A stretch of 56,872 nucleotides of DNA from an uncultured Pelagibacteraceae bacterium (GCA_902563435.1 CACEXE010000009.1:1-56872), one strand, 5' to 3'. Positions 27,453 through 36,880 are shown, numbered from the stretch's first letter. Numbers and translations: made by a program. The notes: a model not told the origin generated them from the sequence alone.

Positions 27453-28688
27453 TTAGATAAATCTTTTAATCTCAAATATATTTTTATTTATTATTTTATT
27501 ACCTAAATTATTCAATTTATATTTTATTTTTTTATTTTCTGAATAATTAATTTTTTGAAGAATAAAATTTTTAATATTTTTTACTGAATTTATTTTATTT
27601 GCAATTTTTAAGTTACTTAACATTTGATAGACTTCTTTAAAATTATCAACATGTGGACCATATAAAATATAATTTCCCTCACGGGCAGGTTCCAATGGAT
27701 TTTGTCCACCATGCGAAATCAATGAACCCCCAACAAATGTTAATTTTGATAGTGAGTAGAATTTTGAAGCATCTCCATAAGTATCTACAACATATATATC
27801 AGTATTTTTTTTTAAACTTTTGGAAGATGTGTGAAGCTCAGAATTTAATCCAATCTTTGATAACTCATTGGTTATCTCTTCCTTTCTATTGATATGTCTA
27901 GGTATAATAATAGTTAATAAATTTTTTATTTCATTTTTTAATTCTTTATGAACTTTGCCAATAAATAATTCTTCATTTTTGTGTGTACTAGCTGCACACA
28001 AAATATTTTTTCTAATAAATTTTTTTTTTAAACCAGAAGTATTAAAATTAGATAGTGCAGCTCCATAAAATTTAATATTTCCCGCAATTTTTATATTTTT
28101 TGTTCCAAGAAGTTTTAAATATCTTTTCGTTTCATTATTTTGCGGTAATGCAACACTTATTTTTTCAAATATATTTCTTGAAAAATTAGGAAAATTTCTC
28201 CACCTATTAAATGATTTTTTTGTTATTCTTGCGTTAAGAAGTATTAAGGGAATTTTTTTTTTGTGCAAATTATTATACATATTTGGCCAGATCTCTGACT
28301 CTACAAATATAGCCAATCTTGGTTTCCAATGATAAATAAACAATTTAGTAAGAATATTTAAGTCAAACGGATAGAATTGGTGAATTGTTTTTTTAAATTT
28401 GTATTTAGATAAAATGTAAGAAGAACTAATTGTTGAAGAAGTAATTAAAATTCTTTTGATTTTACTATCTTTTTCAAATCTTTTAACGATTGGTATTATA
28501 CTTAATATTTCCCCAACACTCGCTCCGTGAAACCATATTGTTCCATCCACAAAATTTTTTTTTGAAAAGAAACAAAACTTTTCTTTAAATCTGATTTTGT
28601 CCTCTTTTCCTAAAAATATTCTAATTAACAAGATTATTGGTGAAATTAATAATATTATTAATAAAAAAATATTATAAATAAAAAACAT
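27453..28688 (-). CDS. waaA: 3-deoxy-D-manno-octulosonic acid (Kdo) transferase
   Basis: The 411-residue GT-B glycosyltransferase adds Kdo to lipid IVA. A hydrophobic N-terminal anchor (about 3-25) is followed by WFHGASVGE with the catalytic Glu at E60. C-terminal family motifs are FVGGSLISHGGQNPLEPA and LYGPHVDNF. It shares one base with msbA upstream and abuts lpxK downstream. Whether one or two Kdo are added cannot be told from sequence. A plus-strand frame inside it is a shadow. Confidence 0.95.
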   Translation of the reverse strand: MFFIYNIFLLIILLISPIILLIRIFLGKEDKIRFKEKFCFFSKKNFVDGTIWFHGASVGEILSIIPIVKRFEKDSKIKRILITSSTISSSYILSKYKFKKTIHQFYPFDLNILTKLFIYHWKPRLAIFVESEIWPNMYNNLHKKKIPLILLNARITKKSFNRWRNFPNFSRNIFEKISVALPQNNETKRYLKLLGTKNIKIAGNIKFYGAALSNFNTSGLKKKFIRKNILCAASTHKNEELFIGKVHKELKNEIKNLLTIIIPRHINRKEEITNELSKIGLNSELHTSSKSLKKNTDIYVVDTYGDASKFYSLSKLTFVGGSLISHGGQNPLEPAREGNYILYGPHVDNFKEVYQMLSNLKIANKINSVKNIKNFILQKINYSENKKIKYKLNNLGNKIINKNIFEIKRFI

Positions 28689-30430
28689 TAATTTTTGTTT
28701 ATCTGCTTATTGTAGAAGTTCTTATATGTTTCAGATTTTTTTAAAAGCTCTTCATGATTTCCTGAATCTAAAACATTACCTTTATCCATTACATAAATTT
28801 TATCTGAATTCAGAATTGTTGAAAGTCTATGAGCTATAACTACTGTCGTTTTATTTAATACCAATTTATCAAGTGCTTTTTGAATTTTTTCTTCAGTTTC
28901 AGAGTCCAGTGAGGATGTTGCTTCATCTAAAAGAATTATTTTGCTATCTTTTAAAAAAGCCCTAGCGATTGACAATCTTTGTTTTTCACCTCCTGATAAT
29001 CGAACTCCATTTTCCCCAATCATTGTTTGATATTTATTTTCAAGCTTATCTATAAAATCTTGGCACATAGATTGTTCTGCAGCTTTATAAACTTCCTCAT
29101 CTGTAGCAACTGGTTTTGCATATTTAATGTTATTAAAAATTGTATCATCAAATAGTGTTACATTTTGATCAACTATTGATATTTCTTTTCTTAGAGAAAA
29201 TAAATTAACATCTCTAATATTTTGCCCATCAATTTCTAAAATTCCAGATTTTGGATCATATAATCTTGGAATTAAACTCAATAATGAGGATTTACCTGAT
29301 CCGCTTTGACCAACCAATGCAGTCATTTTTTTTCCATTTATTTTTATGTTAATATTTTTAAGAACTTTATTTTCTAGATTAGAAGAATAATTGAAATTTA
29401 CATTTTTTAATTTTATATCCCCATTTTTAAAAACAATTTCTGATTTGTCTTTATTTACCTCAATCAAATTTTTAACATCAATAATTGGGAGTATTCTTTT
29501 TCCAGCCGACATACCCTGGCCAATGCCTACATTAATAGTAGCTAATGACTTTACTGGTTGATAAGCTAACATCATTGCTGCTAAAAAAGAGAAAAAATTA
29601 TTCAAGCTTAATTGATCGTTCATAATTAGTTTCCCAGAGTAAAATATTAATAAAGCAATCATAATTCCTGTAAGAATTTCCATAATTGGGGTCGCTCTGA
29701 TGAATATCGTGGATATTTTTATCGACTTTTCTTTCAAATCATTAACAAATTTTTCCGATCTATTTTCCTCAAATTCCTCTCTTTGAAAAATTTTAATAAT
29801 TTTATGATTTTTAAATAAGTCAATTAAATATTTATTTAGATCTCCAGATTTTTCTTGAGCCTCCGTTGCTACCTTACCCATTCTTTTGCCCAATTTTTTT
29901 GCAGTTATAGATGCTAGTGGAATCATAATTATAGCTATTAACGATAATCTCCAATTTTGTGTGAACATAACTGTAAGTAGACCTATTAAAGTTAGACCAT
30001 CTTTAAAAAAATTCAAAAACGAGGTACTTAGCATCATTGTTATTTGATTAACATCAAAGTTTAAATTTGAGATATATTTTCCAGTATGCTTATTTTCAAT
30101 GTATTCTGTGTCTGCCTTAATAAAAGAAGTAAGCATATTCATTTGTATTTTTTTCTTAACTTCCTCAGCAACATTTATCATTAATACTTTGGCCATATAA
30201 AGAGAAATACCTTTAGTAGCAAATGCAATAATTATAAAAAAGGGAATAAGCAACAATAGACTTTGGTCTCTATTCAAAAAAATTTTATCGATAGCAGGAT
30301 CTAATAGCCATGCTGTAGCCGATGTACTTGCTGCAACTAAAACTGAAAAAAAAACAGCTAGTAAAATTTTATTTAAGTATTTTTTGGTATAATCTTTATA
30401 AAGTCTTTTTAGTATTTCAATATTTGTCAT
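28688..30430 (-). CDS. msbA: Lipid A/LPS-core flippase, MsbA-type ABC transporter
   Basis: The 580-residue half-transporter has a six-helix membrane domain (about 15-310) fused to an ATPase. Walker A GQSGSGKSS lies near 373, the signature LSGGEKQR near 477, and Walker B IILLDEATSSLD just after it. It flips lipid A-core across the inner membrane as a homodimer. Its position ahead of waaA, lpxK and lpxL supports MsbA over other exporters. It starts right at the end of ubiA, with no intergenic base, suggesting one transcript. Confidence 0.93.
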   Translation of the reverse strand: MTNIEILKRLYKDYTKKYLNKILLAVFFSVLVAASTSATAWLLDPAIDKIFLNRDQSLLLLIPFFIIIAFATKGISLYMAKVLMINVAEEVKKKIQMNMLTSFIKADTEYIENKHTGKYISNLNFDVNQITMMLSTSFLNFFKDGLTLIGLLTVMFTQNWRLSLIAIIMIPLASITAKKLGKRMGKVATEAQEKSGDLNKYLIDLFKNHKIIKIFQREEFEENRSEKFVNDLKEKSIKISTIFIRATPIMEILTGIMIALLIFYSGKLIMNDQLSLNNFFSFLAAMMLAYQPVKSLATINVGIGQGMSAGKRILPIIDVKNLIEVNKDKSEIVFKNGDIKLKNVNFNYSSNLENKVLKNINIKINGKKMTALVGQSGSGKSSLLSLIPRLYDPKSGILEIDGQNIRDVNLFSLRKEISIVDQNVTLFDDTIFNNIKYAKPVATDEEVYKAAEQSMCQDFIDKLENKYQTMIGENGVRLSGGEKQRLSIARAFLKDSKIILLDEATSSLDSETEEKIQKALDKLVLNKTTVVIAHRLSTILNSDKIYVMDKGNVLDSGNHEELLKKSETYKNFYNKQINKN

Positions 30431-31297
30431 TTAAATTATTTTTCCTATTAAAATATTTAAAAAAACTATTAATCCTAGAAAATTATTACTTTTAAATTTT
30501 TGTAAACAATGATTTGCATCATCCACATTGAGATTTCTTATTTGATAAATTATTAAATGTAAAAAGGTTATTATCAATGTTAGGAAATATAATATTTTAA
30601 AATCCATTAATACTCCTATTATAAATAAAGAAATAAAAAAAAATGAGTAACATAAAGAAATAAATATTTTTGGGTTCTTTTTAAATTTTATAGAGGTAGA
30701 TTTTACTCCTATTATCTCATCATCTTTTATATCCTGATATCCATAAATAGTGTCGTAACCCAGTGTCCAAAATATGGCTCCAAAATAAAATATGATTGGA
30801 ACAATAGATATACTGTTATTTATAGATATCCAGGCGAGAACAAGCCCATAATTAAATGTAATTCCTAGAAATAATTGTGGCCAGTAAGTGAATCTTTTCA
30901 TCAATGGATAAGTAAATGCCAAGGGCATAGATAATAGTGCCATTAAAATTGTGAGTTTATTAAAATTAATCAATACTAAAAATGCTAATCCACATAAAAC
31001 GAAAGAGTAAATTATTGCAAGCTTTACAGAAACTTTACCTGATGCAATTGGTCTATTTTTTGTTCTCTCAACCTTTTTGTCAAAATTTTTATCTACTATG
31101 TCATTTACAATACAGCCAGCAGATCTCATTAGCATTGATCCAAGTAAAAATAGCAAGGTATAAAAATAAAATTTTTCTACTTCAGAATTAAAATTATAAG
31201 CAATAGTGAGACCCCATAGACAAGGCCAAAATAAAAGCATGTATCCGATTGGTCTATCTAATCTTGTAAGTTCAATGAATAATTTGATGTTTTGCAT
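30431..31297 (-). CDS. ubiA: 4-hydroxybenzoate polyprenyltransferase
   Basis: The 288-residue UbiA-family prenyltransferase attaches the polyprenyl tail to 4-hydroxybenzoate in ubiquinone synthesis. The first Asp-rich motif is NDIVDKNFD (65-73) and the second is DTIYGYQDIKDD near 180-191. About eight membrane segments are visible. Location next to msbA is probably a transcription unit of convenience; there is no functional link to lipid A. Ubiquinone supply relates to the respiratory genes elsewhere in the window. Confidence 0.93.
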   Translation of the reverse strand: MQNIKLFIELTRLDRPIGYMLLFWPCLWGLTIAYNFNSEVEKFYFYTLLFLLGSMLMRSAGCIVNDIVDKNFDKKVERTKNRPIASGKVSVKLAIIYSFVLCGLAFLVLINFNKLTILMALLSMPLAFTYPLMKRFTYWPQLFLGITFNYGLVLAWISINNSISIVPIIFYFGAIFWTLGYDTIYGYQDIKDDEIIGVKSTSIKFKKNPKIFISLCYSFFFISLFIIGVLMDFKILYFLTLIITFLHLIIYQIRNLNVDDANHCLQKFKSNNFLGLIVFLNILIGKII

Positions 31298-31349
31298 AAC
31301 AATTTACTTGTAAATAGCAAAGCAGAGTCTCATAATCAAATTGATTCGA

Positions 31350-31757
31350 ATGAATATAGATTACACTGTTACTGCATTAATGTTTCCAGCAATACCGCTT
31401 ATAATGAGCGTATACAGTAATAGATTTCATACCTTGAGTGGATTAATTAGAAAAATTCACGATGAGTACGTCTTTGAAAAACATACTCCCCCAGAGTGGA
31501 AAGATCAGCTTATAAATCTAAACAGTAGAATTGGAGTATTAAAGTTTGCAATCATGTCAGCAGCATTTGGCTTTCTATTTAATATGCTGACTGTATTTGC
31601 TCTTTATTTAGAAAGTTTAATTGTTGCCAGAGTAATTTTTGGAACTTGCTGTTTGTCTATGATGATTTCAATTATATTTTTTATTAGAGAAATTCAAATT
31701 TCTACTAAGGCTTTAAAGCTCCATCTTTCTGATATGGATGTTCAGTTTAAGGAATAA
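31350..31757 (+). CDS. DUF2721 family membrane protein
   Basis: The 135-residue protein (MNIDYTVTAL start; a TTG at 31341 would add three residues) has three hydrophobic segments. The family-like core is LIMSVYSNRFHTLSGLIRKI, followed by an acidic loop and LNSRIGVLKFAIMSAAFGFL. This matches the DUF2721 group of small membrane proteins, whose function is unknown. Its end overlaps the convergent quinone oxidoreductase gene by 11 bases. It is divergent from ubiA. Confidence 0.78.
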   Translation: MNIDYTVTALMFPAIPLIMSVYSNRFHTLSGLIRKIHDEYVFEKHTPPEWKDQLINLNSRIGVLKFAIMSAAFGFLFNMLTVFALYLESLIVARVIFGTCCLSMMISIIFFIREIQISTKALKLHLSDMDVQFKE

Positions 31758-32718
31758 TTACTGCTGGGCCTGTAATTTTTCTACCTTCTAAATCTTTATG
31801 AGCTTGAACAGCATCCTCTAATTTATATTTTTTAAAAACTTCTATTTTTACATTTCCTGATGAAATTTGTTTAAATAACATGTTGGCCGCTTCTTGTATT
31901 TCTTCACTATTAGTAAAGTATTGATTCATTGCAGGTCTAACGAAATAAATACCCTTAGGTTGCAAAGATTTTGAAACAATAATTGGGTCAAGTGGACCTG
32001 ATGCATTTCCAAATGAAACCATTGTCCCTCTTAATTTTAAACATTCAATGGATTTATCATATGTTGTTTTTCCTACACCATCATAAACTACTGAAACACC
32101 TTTACCGTTTGTGAGTTCCAACACTTTTTTCGCAAAGTCTTCCTTAGAATAGTTTATAACTTCATCGCATCCATACTTTTTTGCTATCTCAACTTTTTCA
32201 TCACTACCAACCGTTCCAATAACTTTCAGTCCCAAACTTTTTGCCCACTGACAAAAGAATTGTCCTACACCACCTGCCGCTGCATGAAATAAGACAGTTT
32301 CATCCTTTTTTGGAACATATGTTTTGTATAACAAATAAAATGTTGTCATTCCTTTAGTCATTGCACTCGAAATTTGCACTAAATCAATATCATTTGGAAC
32401 TTTTACAATATTTTTTGATGTATAATTTCTGTGAGTGGAGTAAGCTCCTAAAGGAGCTGCAGCATATGCAATTTTATCCCCAACTGAAAAATTAGAAACA
32501 TTTGAACCAACTTCTTTAATTATACCTGCTGCTTCCATTCCAATCCCAGTTGGCAATTGAAGAGGGTATAAACCCGACCTATGATATGTATCTATATAAT
32601 TTAAACCAATTGAAACATGCTCGATTTGAACCTCATCTGCTCCGGGTTTTTCTAAAGTTATATCTTCTAGTTTAAGAACTTCTGGTCCACCGGTATTTGT
32701 TACTTTAATAGATTTCAT
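31747..32718 (-). CDS. qor: NADPH:quinone oxidoreductase (zinc-free MDR, Qor type)
   Basis: The 323-residue medium-chain reductase has the Qor-type start KVTNTGGPEVLKLEDI and the substrate-side phrase GLNYIDTYHRSGLYPLQLP. The cofactor loop is AAAGGVGQ (about 147-154). The zinc-binding Cys/His set of alcohol dehydrogenases is absent, which supports the quinone-reductase branch. Its start overlaps the pirin gene by 4 bases. The pirin-Qor-DoxX grouping points to a redox or detoxification unit, though the physiological substrate is unknown. Confidence 0.9.
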   Translation of the reverse strand: MKSIKVTNTGGPEVLKLEDITLEKPGADEVQIEHVSIGLNYIDTYHRSGLYPLQLPTGIGMEAAGIIKEVGSNVSNFSVGDKIAYAAAPLGAYSTHRNYTSKNIVKVPNDIDLVQISSAMTKGMTTFYLLYKTYVPKKDETVLFHAAAGGVGQFFCQWAKSLGLKVIGTVGSDEKVEIAKKYGCDEVINYSKEDFAKKVLELTNGKGVSVVYDGVGKTTYDKSIECLKLRGTMVSFGNASGPLDPIIVSKSLQPKGIYFVRPAMNQYFTNSEEIQEAANMLFKQISSGNVKIEVFKKYKLEDAVQAHKDLEGRKITGPAVIIP

Positions 32719-33551
32719 TTTACAAATGTACCTTTATGATAATCCTCGACTGCTTGCAAGATTTCTTGTTTAGTGTTCATAACAAATGGACCACCTCTAG
32801 CTATTTGTTCACCTATTGGTTTTCCAGCAATTAGAAGAAACTTAGCATCAGTTAAGCTAATAACCTTAAGTTTGTCTCCCTTTTCTAAAAGAATTAATTT
32901 TGAATTTTCAACTTTTTGATGTTGCTGATTTCCAATTTTTATCTCTCCTTCAATTAAATAAATAAATGAATTGTGGGTTGTTGGTAAATTGAAATTAAAC
33001 TCTTTGTCTTTATTTAATTCTACATCAAAATATACAGGCTCAACATTATGTTTTTTTATAGGTCCTTCAGCTTTTTCAAATTTACCAGCAATTACTTTTA
33101 CAATTTTTTCATCATCTTTATATGATTGCATCTGCTCCGCATCTATGTAGATGTAATTAGGTTTGCTCATTTTAAGTTTAGCTGGCATGTTGATCCATAA
33201 TTGAAATCCATGTAGCTTACCTTCTTTCATAGCTGGCATTTCAGAGTGAATTATTCCACTTCCTGTTTTCATCCACTGAACATCTCCTGCAGTCATTCTA
33301 CCTTCGCCACCTGTACTATCTTTGTGTTCAAAATCTCCAGCTAACATATAAGTTACTGTTTCTATTCCTCGATGAGGATGAGGTGGAAAACCTGCTATAT
33401 AATCTTCACTATTTTCTGATCCAAATTCATCTAGCATTAAAAATGGATCAAAGTAATTTGGCTCTACACCAATACTTCTTTTTAATTTAACTCCAGCCCC
33501 GTCAGATGCTGGCGTAGGTTCAATAATTTTTTTTACCTCAATATCTGACAT
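32715..33551 (-). CDS. Pirin family cupin protein
   Basis: The 278-residue bicupin has the pirin signature FDPFLMLDEFG and GFPPHPHRGIETVTYM. The metal-site His residues stand in HPHRG and in GIIHSEMP, with an acidic ligand in the same domain. The C-terminal cupin ends with a KPIGEQIARGGPFVMNT segment typical of YhhW-like pirins. Members are quercetin dioxygenases or regulators of metabolic enzymes. It overlaps qor by 4 bases and follows a DoxX gene by 7 bases. Confidence 0.92.
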   Translation of the reverse strand: MSDIEVKKIIEPTPASDGAGVKLKRSIGVEPNYFDPFLMLDEFGSENSEDYIAGFPPHPHRGIETVTYMLAGDFEHKDSTGGEGRMTAGDVQWMKTGSGIIHSEMPAMKEGKLHGFQLWINMPAKLKMSKPNYIYIDAEQMQSYKDDEKIVKVIAGKFEKAEGPIKKHNVEPVYFDVELNKDKEFNFNLPTTHNSFIYLIEGEIKIGNQQHQKVENSKLILLEKGDKLKVISLTDAKFLLIAGKPIGEQIARGGPFVMNTKQEILQAVEDYHKGTFVK

Positions 33552-33558
33552 TTTATTT

Positions 33559-33930
33559 TTAAAATTTCTTATCTAAACTAAAATCTTGAGTTCCATTTAT
33601 GAATATAAATAGAAACCCACCTGCTAATGCAATATTTTTCAAAAAAGATCCTAATTGCATCTGGTCCGAAAAATCGTTATGAAAAATTACAGCTGTAGCA
33701 ATACAAAATAGACTTAATAAACCTGCCGCAATTTTTGCTTTATAGCCTAATATAATTAAGATAGGTCCAACTATCTCTAAAATTATTGCTGGTATAATTA
33801 AAATTCCTGGTATTCCAAAACCCTCCATCCAGCCGACTGTTCCATCGTAATTACTAATTTTAAAAACACCATTAAGAAGAAATAAAGCTGAAATTAAAAT
33901 TCTAGCAGCAAGATCTAAAACGTTTGTCAT
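33559..33930 (-). CDS. DoxX family membrane protein
   Basis: The 123-residue protein has four membrane helices and DoxX features: RILISALFLLNGVFKI, GIPGILIIPAIILEIVGPIL and a terminal hydrophobic hairpin. DoxX proteins are quinone-linked or thiosulfate-oxidation membrane subunits in some organisms, but most bacterial members have no known role. It precedes pirin and qor on the same strand with a 7-base gap. It probably starts this three-gene unit, since the upstream haloacid dehalogenase gene is 21 bases away on the same strand. Confidence 0.88.
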   Translation of the reverse strand: MTNVLDLAARILISALFLLNGVFKISNYDGTVGWMEGFGIPGILIIPAIILEIVGPILIILGYKAKIAAGLLSLFCIATAVIFHNDFSDQMQLGSFLKNIALAGGFLFIFINGTQDFSLDKKF

Positions 33931-33951
33931 AATTTTAAAATAATGACTTGT

Positions 33952-34611
33952 TTAAATAATATCAAGCAAGTGTTTAAGATTATTTATCTGATTTTCAGGA
34001 TAGTAATCTAGATTATCAAAAATATTGTTATTTCTATTTACCCAAATAGCATTAAAACCATAATTACCACCCCCAGAAACATCCCATGTATTTGCGCTTA
34101 AAAAAACTACTTCATGTTTTTCAATCTTATATTTTTTAACTGGAATATCGTATACCTTTGAGTCTGGCTTAAAAATACCTACTTCTTCTACTGAAAAAAT
34201 ATCATCAAAAACTTTTAGATTATTACTGAAGACCAATTCATTAAGAAGGGAAGGAGTTCCATTTGAAAGTATTGATAGTTTGTAATTTTTTTCTTTTAAT
34301 AATTGTAGAGTTTCTTTTACTTCTGGATAAGGGGAAAGAATTTTATAAAGATCAAGTAATTCACTTTTCATATTGGGATTAATATTAAAAACTTTCATTG
34401 ATTTATCTAAACTATCCTCAGTAATTTTCCAAAAATCTTTATGTCTTTTCATTAGACTTCTAAGCCAAGTATATTCTAGCTGAGTTGTACGCCAATAATT
34501 TGAAAAATTTTCCCATTTGCTGCCAATTTTATCTTTACATTTTTCTACTGCAGAATTTACATCAAATAAAGTTCCATAGGCATCGAAAATTATTGCTTTA
34601 ATATTTTTCAT
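33952..34611 (-). CDS. L-2-haloacid dehalogenase (HAD type II)
   Basis: The 219-residue HAD protein has the nucleophile motif IFDAYGTLFDV (8-18), where DAYGT is the haloacid dehalogenase form. It also has SNGTPSLLNE, the Lys in GIFKPDSKVY and the motif LSANTWDVSGGGNYGF near residue 175. These match the L-2-haloacid dehalogenase subfamily, which hydrolyses 2-halocarboxylates. Close relatives may act on other small acids. A 16-base divergent gap separates it from rsmE. Confidence 0.88.
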   Translation of the reverse strand: MKNIKAIIFDAYGTLFDVNSAVEKCKDKIGSKWENFSNYWRTTQLEYTWLRSLMKRHKDFWKITEDSLDKSMKVFNINPNMKSELLDLYKILSPYPEVKETLQLLKEKNYKLSILSNGTPSLLNELVFSNNLKVFDDIFSVEEVGIFKPDSKVYDIPVKKYKIEKHEVVFLSANTWDVSGGGNYGFNAIWVNRNNNIFDNLDYYPENQINNLKHLLDII

Positions 34612-34627
34612 AAATTACTTTCTTAAA

Positions 34628-35338
34628 ATGAGTAATATTAGAATATTTTTTCCTGAAAGTTTATCACTTAATTTTAATTCTTGTCTTGAAAAATCACAAT
34701 CACACTATTTAACAAAAGTAATGAGAGTTAAAATCGGTGAAAATTTTTCACTATTTAATAAAAATGGTGAGTGGTTAGCTAAAATTAATAATATCAGTAG
34801 TGGTAAAGTTGAATTTAGTATTCAAGAAAAATTAAGAAATAAAGAATACCCAATAGATATTTGGTTGGCATTTTCGCCAATTAAATCAAATTATTCAAAT
34901 TTCATGGTACAGAAGGCTACTGAATTGGGTGTAACTAAATTTATTCCAATTATTTTTGATAGAACTATTGTCAGAAAGATTAATTCTGAGAGATTAGAAA
35001 AAATAATTATAGAGGCAACAGAGCAGTCAAATAGAATAAATCTCCCTTCTTTAGAAAAACCTCAAAACTTGAAAAGTTTCTTAAAAAAAAATGAAAATAA
35101 AATAGATTTAATTTTTACCGACCTAAATTCTAAAAATAAAAAAATTGATTTAAATAAAGACAGAAGTAAATCATTGTGTATTATAATTGGACCTGAGGGT
35201 GATTTTTCAGAACAAGAAAGGAATAATATTTTAAATTTTAAAGGTGTAAAATCATTTAAAATAAATGAAAATATTCTCAGATCAGAGACAGCAGTAATAT
35301 CGTCAATATCAATACTTAGTTATATTTTGAATTTATAA
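34628..35338 (+). CDS. rsmE: 16S rRNA (uracil-1498-N3)-methyltransferase
   Basis: The 236-residue SPOUT-class methyltransferase modifies U1498 in the 16S decoding region. An N-terminal PUA-like domain includes SHYLTKVMRVKIGENF. The C-terminal knot has MVQKATELGVTKFIP, IIGPEGDFSEQE and LRSETAVISSISIL, the SAM-binding set of the RsmE family. Length is normal. Its last 6 bases overlap the end of the convergent SCO1 gene. Confidence 0.94.
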   Translation: MSNIRIFFPESLSLNFNSCLEKSQSHYLTKVMRVKIGENFSLFNKNGEWLAKINNISSGKVEFSIQEKLRNKEYPIDIWLAFSPIKSNYSNFMVQKATELGVTKFIPIIFDRTIVRKINSERLEKIIIEATEQSNRINLPSLEKPQNLKSFLKKNENKIDLIFTDLNSKNKKIDLNKDRSKSLCIIIGPEGDFSEQERNNILNFKGVKSFKINENILRSETAVISSISILSYILNL

Positions 35339-35920
35339 ATATTTGTTAATTAATTTGATTGATTTTTTAATATCGTCTCTGTGAGAAATTTTAGCAATAT
35401 ATTTTCCATCTTTAAGTAGGATCACAGGGGAGCTGTGATCAACATTGTAATCACCATTTTCAAAAAAAATCTTTTGACTAATTATTCCCCATGATTGTGA
35501 CAATAAAAAAATTTCACCTGGATCTCCTGTGATTCCAACAAATTCGTTATCAAAATTTCTCAGATAATCTTTAATAACTTCTGGAGTATCTCTTTTAGGA
35601 TCAACGCTAATAAAAAAAACTTTTAAATCTTTTTTTTTATTTTTCTTTATTCTATTTAATGCGATATCGATTTTATTTAAAGTCATTGGACAAATATCAG
35701 GACAATTTGTAAAACCAAAAAAAATTGCAGTTAAAGGTCCATCAAAAGATTTTTGAGTTATTATATTATTGTTCATATCTTTAAGCTCAAAATCTGAGCC
35801 CTTAAATGCTGCGACTGATTGGTCTTTTTGCTCTTTCATAGAAAGAAATACTGGAAGCATCAAAAAAAAGAAGATTGTTAAACATCCAGTTAATACTGCA
35901 ATTGAGGTTTTGATTTTCAT
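35333..35920 (-). CDS. SCO1/SenC copper chaperone
   Basis: The 195-residue protein has one N-terminal membrane anchor (about 8-27) and a thioredoxin-fold periplasmic domain. The copper site is complete: CPDIC at 73-77 and a His in NVDHSSPV near 163. SCO proteins deliver copper to the CuA centre of cytochrome oxidase subunit II. That fits its place directly next to the oxidase genes. It is divergent from the subunit III-like gene across 36 bases. Confidence 0.93.
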   Translation of the reverse strand: MKIKTSIAVLTGCLTIFFFLMLPVFLSMKEQKDQSVAAFKGSDFELKDMNNNIITQKSFDGPLTAIFFGFTNCPDICPMTLNKIDIALNRIKKNKKKDLKVFFISVDPKRDTPEVIKDYLRNFDNEFVGITGDPGEIFLLSQSWGIISQKIFFENGDYNVDHSSPVILLKDGKYIAKISHRDDIKKSIKLINKYL

Positions 35921-35956
35921 TATTGTAAAATTATATATAGGAACTATATAAACATT

Positions 35957-36634
35957 ATGTCTCTATTAAAGAAAATTTTTGGCACATTAACTGAAAAACC
36001 TTGGGAACAAGATCAAGCAGTAATTGATAGTGGCCACTCTGGAAAAACATTTGAAATTTCAAATCAAATGTCAGCCGTTATTATAATTTTTGGAGTAAGT
36101 ACAACTTTATTTAGTTTAATTTTTACTGGCTATCTTTACTCACTGCCTCCTGAACAAGATACAACTTTTATATTGAAGACAAATTTACTTTGGATAAATA
36201 CATTAGTCTTAATTTTAGTAACAATATTTTTTAATAGAATAAGCAAAGATTTAAAAAATGGAATTACAAACACAATAAAAAGAAATTTAATTTATGTAGG
36301 CGGTCTAAGTTATATATTTTTATTTCTACAGTTAGCTTTGTGGTACCAACTTATGAAATCTGGAAATTTCGTTTCAACTAATACATATTTTTCATCTTAT
36401 TATTTCTTTACTGCATTACATGGTATTCATCTTCTAGGAGGCCTCTATTTCTGGGGTAAAGTAAGTTCAAAAATTTTTAAATTAGATGAGAAAGATTATA
36501 ACAAAGAAGAAAAAAGTATTAATGCTCTTTCATTGTACTGGTTATTTTTATTTATAGTTTGGCTAGTTTTCTTTACAATAATGTTTGCATACAATGATAC
36601 TGTTATAGAATTTTGCAAATCTTTGATTGCATAG
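35957..36634 (+). CDS. Heme-copper oxidase subunit III-like protein
   Basis: The 225-residue protein has about five membrane helices and the subunit III phrases QLALWYQLMKSG and YYFFTALHGIHLLGGL. The C-terminal helix reads YWLFLFIVWLVFFTIMFAY. It belongs to the cytochrome c/quinol oxidase subunit III family. A second subunit III is encoded at 39644, inside the main operon, so this copy may be an extra or alternative subunit. Its end meets the convergent small membrane gene with one base between. Confidence 0.85.
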   Translation: MSLLKKIFGTLTEKPWEQDQAVIDSGHSGKTFEISNQMSAVIIIFGVSTTLFSLIFTGYLYSLPPEQDTTFILKTNLLWINTLVLILVTIFFNRISKDLKNGITNTIKRNLIYVGGLSYIFLFLQLALWYQLMKSGNFVSTNTYFSSYYFFTALHGIHLLGGLYFWGKVSSKIFKLDEKDYNKEEKSINALSLYWLFLFIVWLVFFTIMFAYNDTVIEFCKSLIA

Positions 36635-36635
36635 T

Positions 36636-36827
36636 TCATATAAATAAAACTAACACTGATCCAAACACTGCAATTATAATTAAAAGTATATTTACTGATC
36701 TAAGATATCTTTTAGTTTCAGGTTTTGTCTCTCCTTTCGAAAATCTTCCTGCACCTAAAGAAATTACAAAATAGAATACTAAAACCAAAGCAAGAATTGT
36801 TATTAAAATACCTAATTTACCAAGCAT
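36636..36827 (-). CDS. Small two-helix membrane protein (HIG1-like?)
   Basis: The 63-residue protein has two membrane helices (about 4-24 and 47-63) joined by a basic loop GRFSKGETKPETKRYLR. The layout resembles HIG1/Rcf1-type or 'twin transmembrane' proteins, which associate with cytochrome oxidase. Its location inside the oxidase gene block, on the opposite strand, fits that idea, but the sequence match is weak. It shares an 87-base divergent promoter region with coxB. Confidence 0.6.
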   Translation of the reverse strand: MLGKLGILITILALVLVFYFVISLGAGRFSKGETKPETKRYLRSVNILLIIIAVFGSVLVLFI

Positions 36828-36863
36828 AAATATATTGATTATATTAGTATAATTAATATGTTT

Positions 36864-36880
36864 TATGACATTTTGTCATA
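36864..36880. promoter_or_regulatory. Perfect palindrome upstream of coxB, candidate operator
   Basis: TATGACATTTTGTCATA is a 7-3-7 perfect inverted repeat in the 87-base divergent region between the small membrane gene and coxB, 34 bases before the coxB start. It is not followed by a T run, so it is more likely a protein-binding site than a terminator. The binding protein is not identifiable from the window. Confidence 0.45.
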
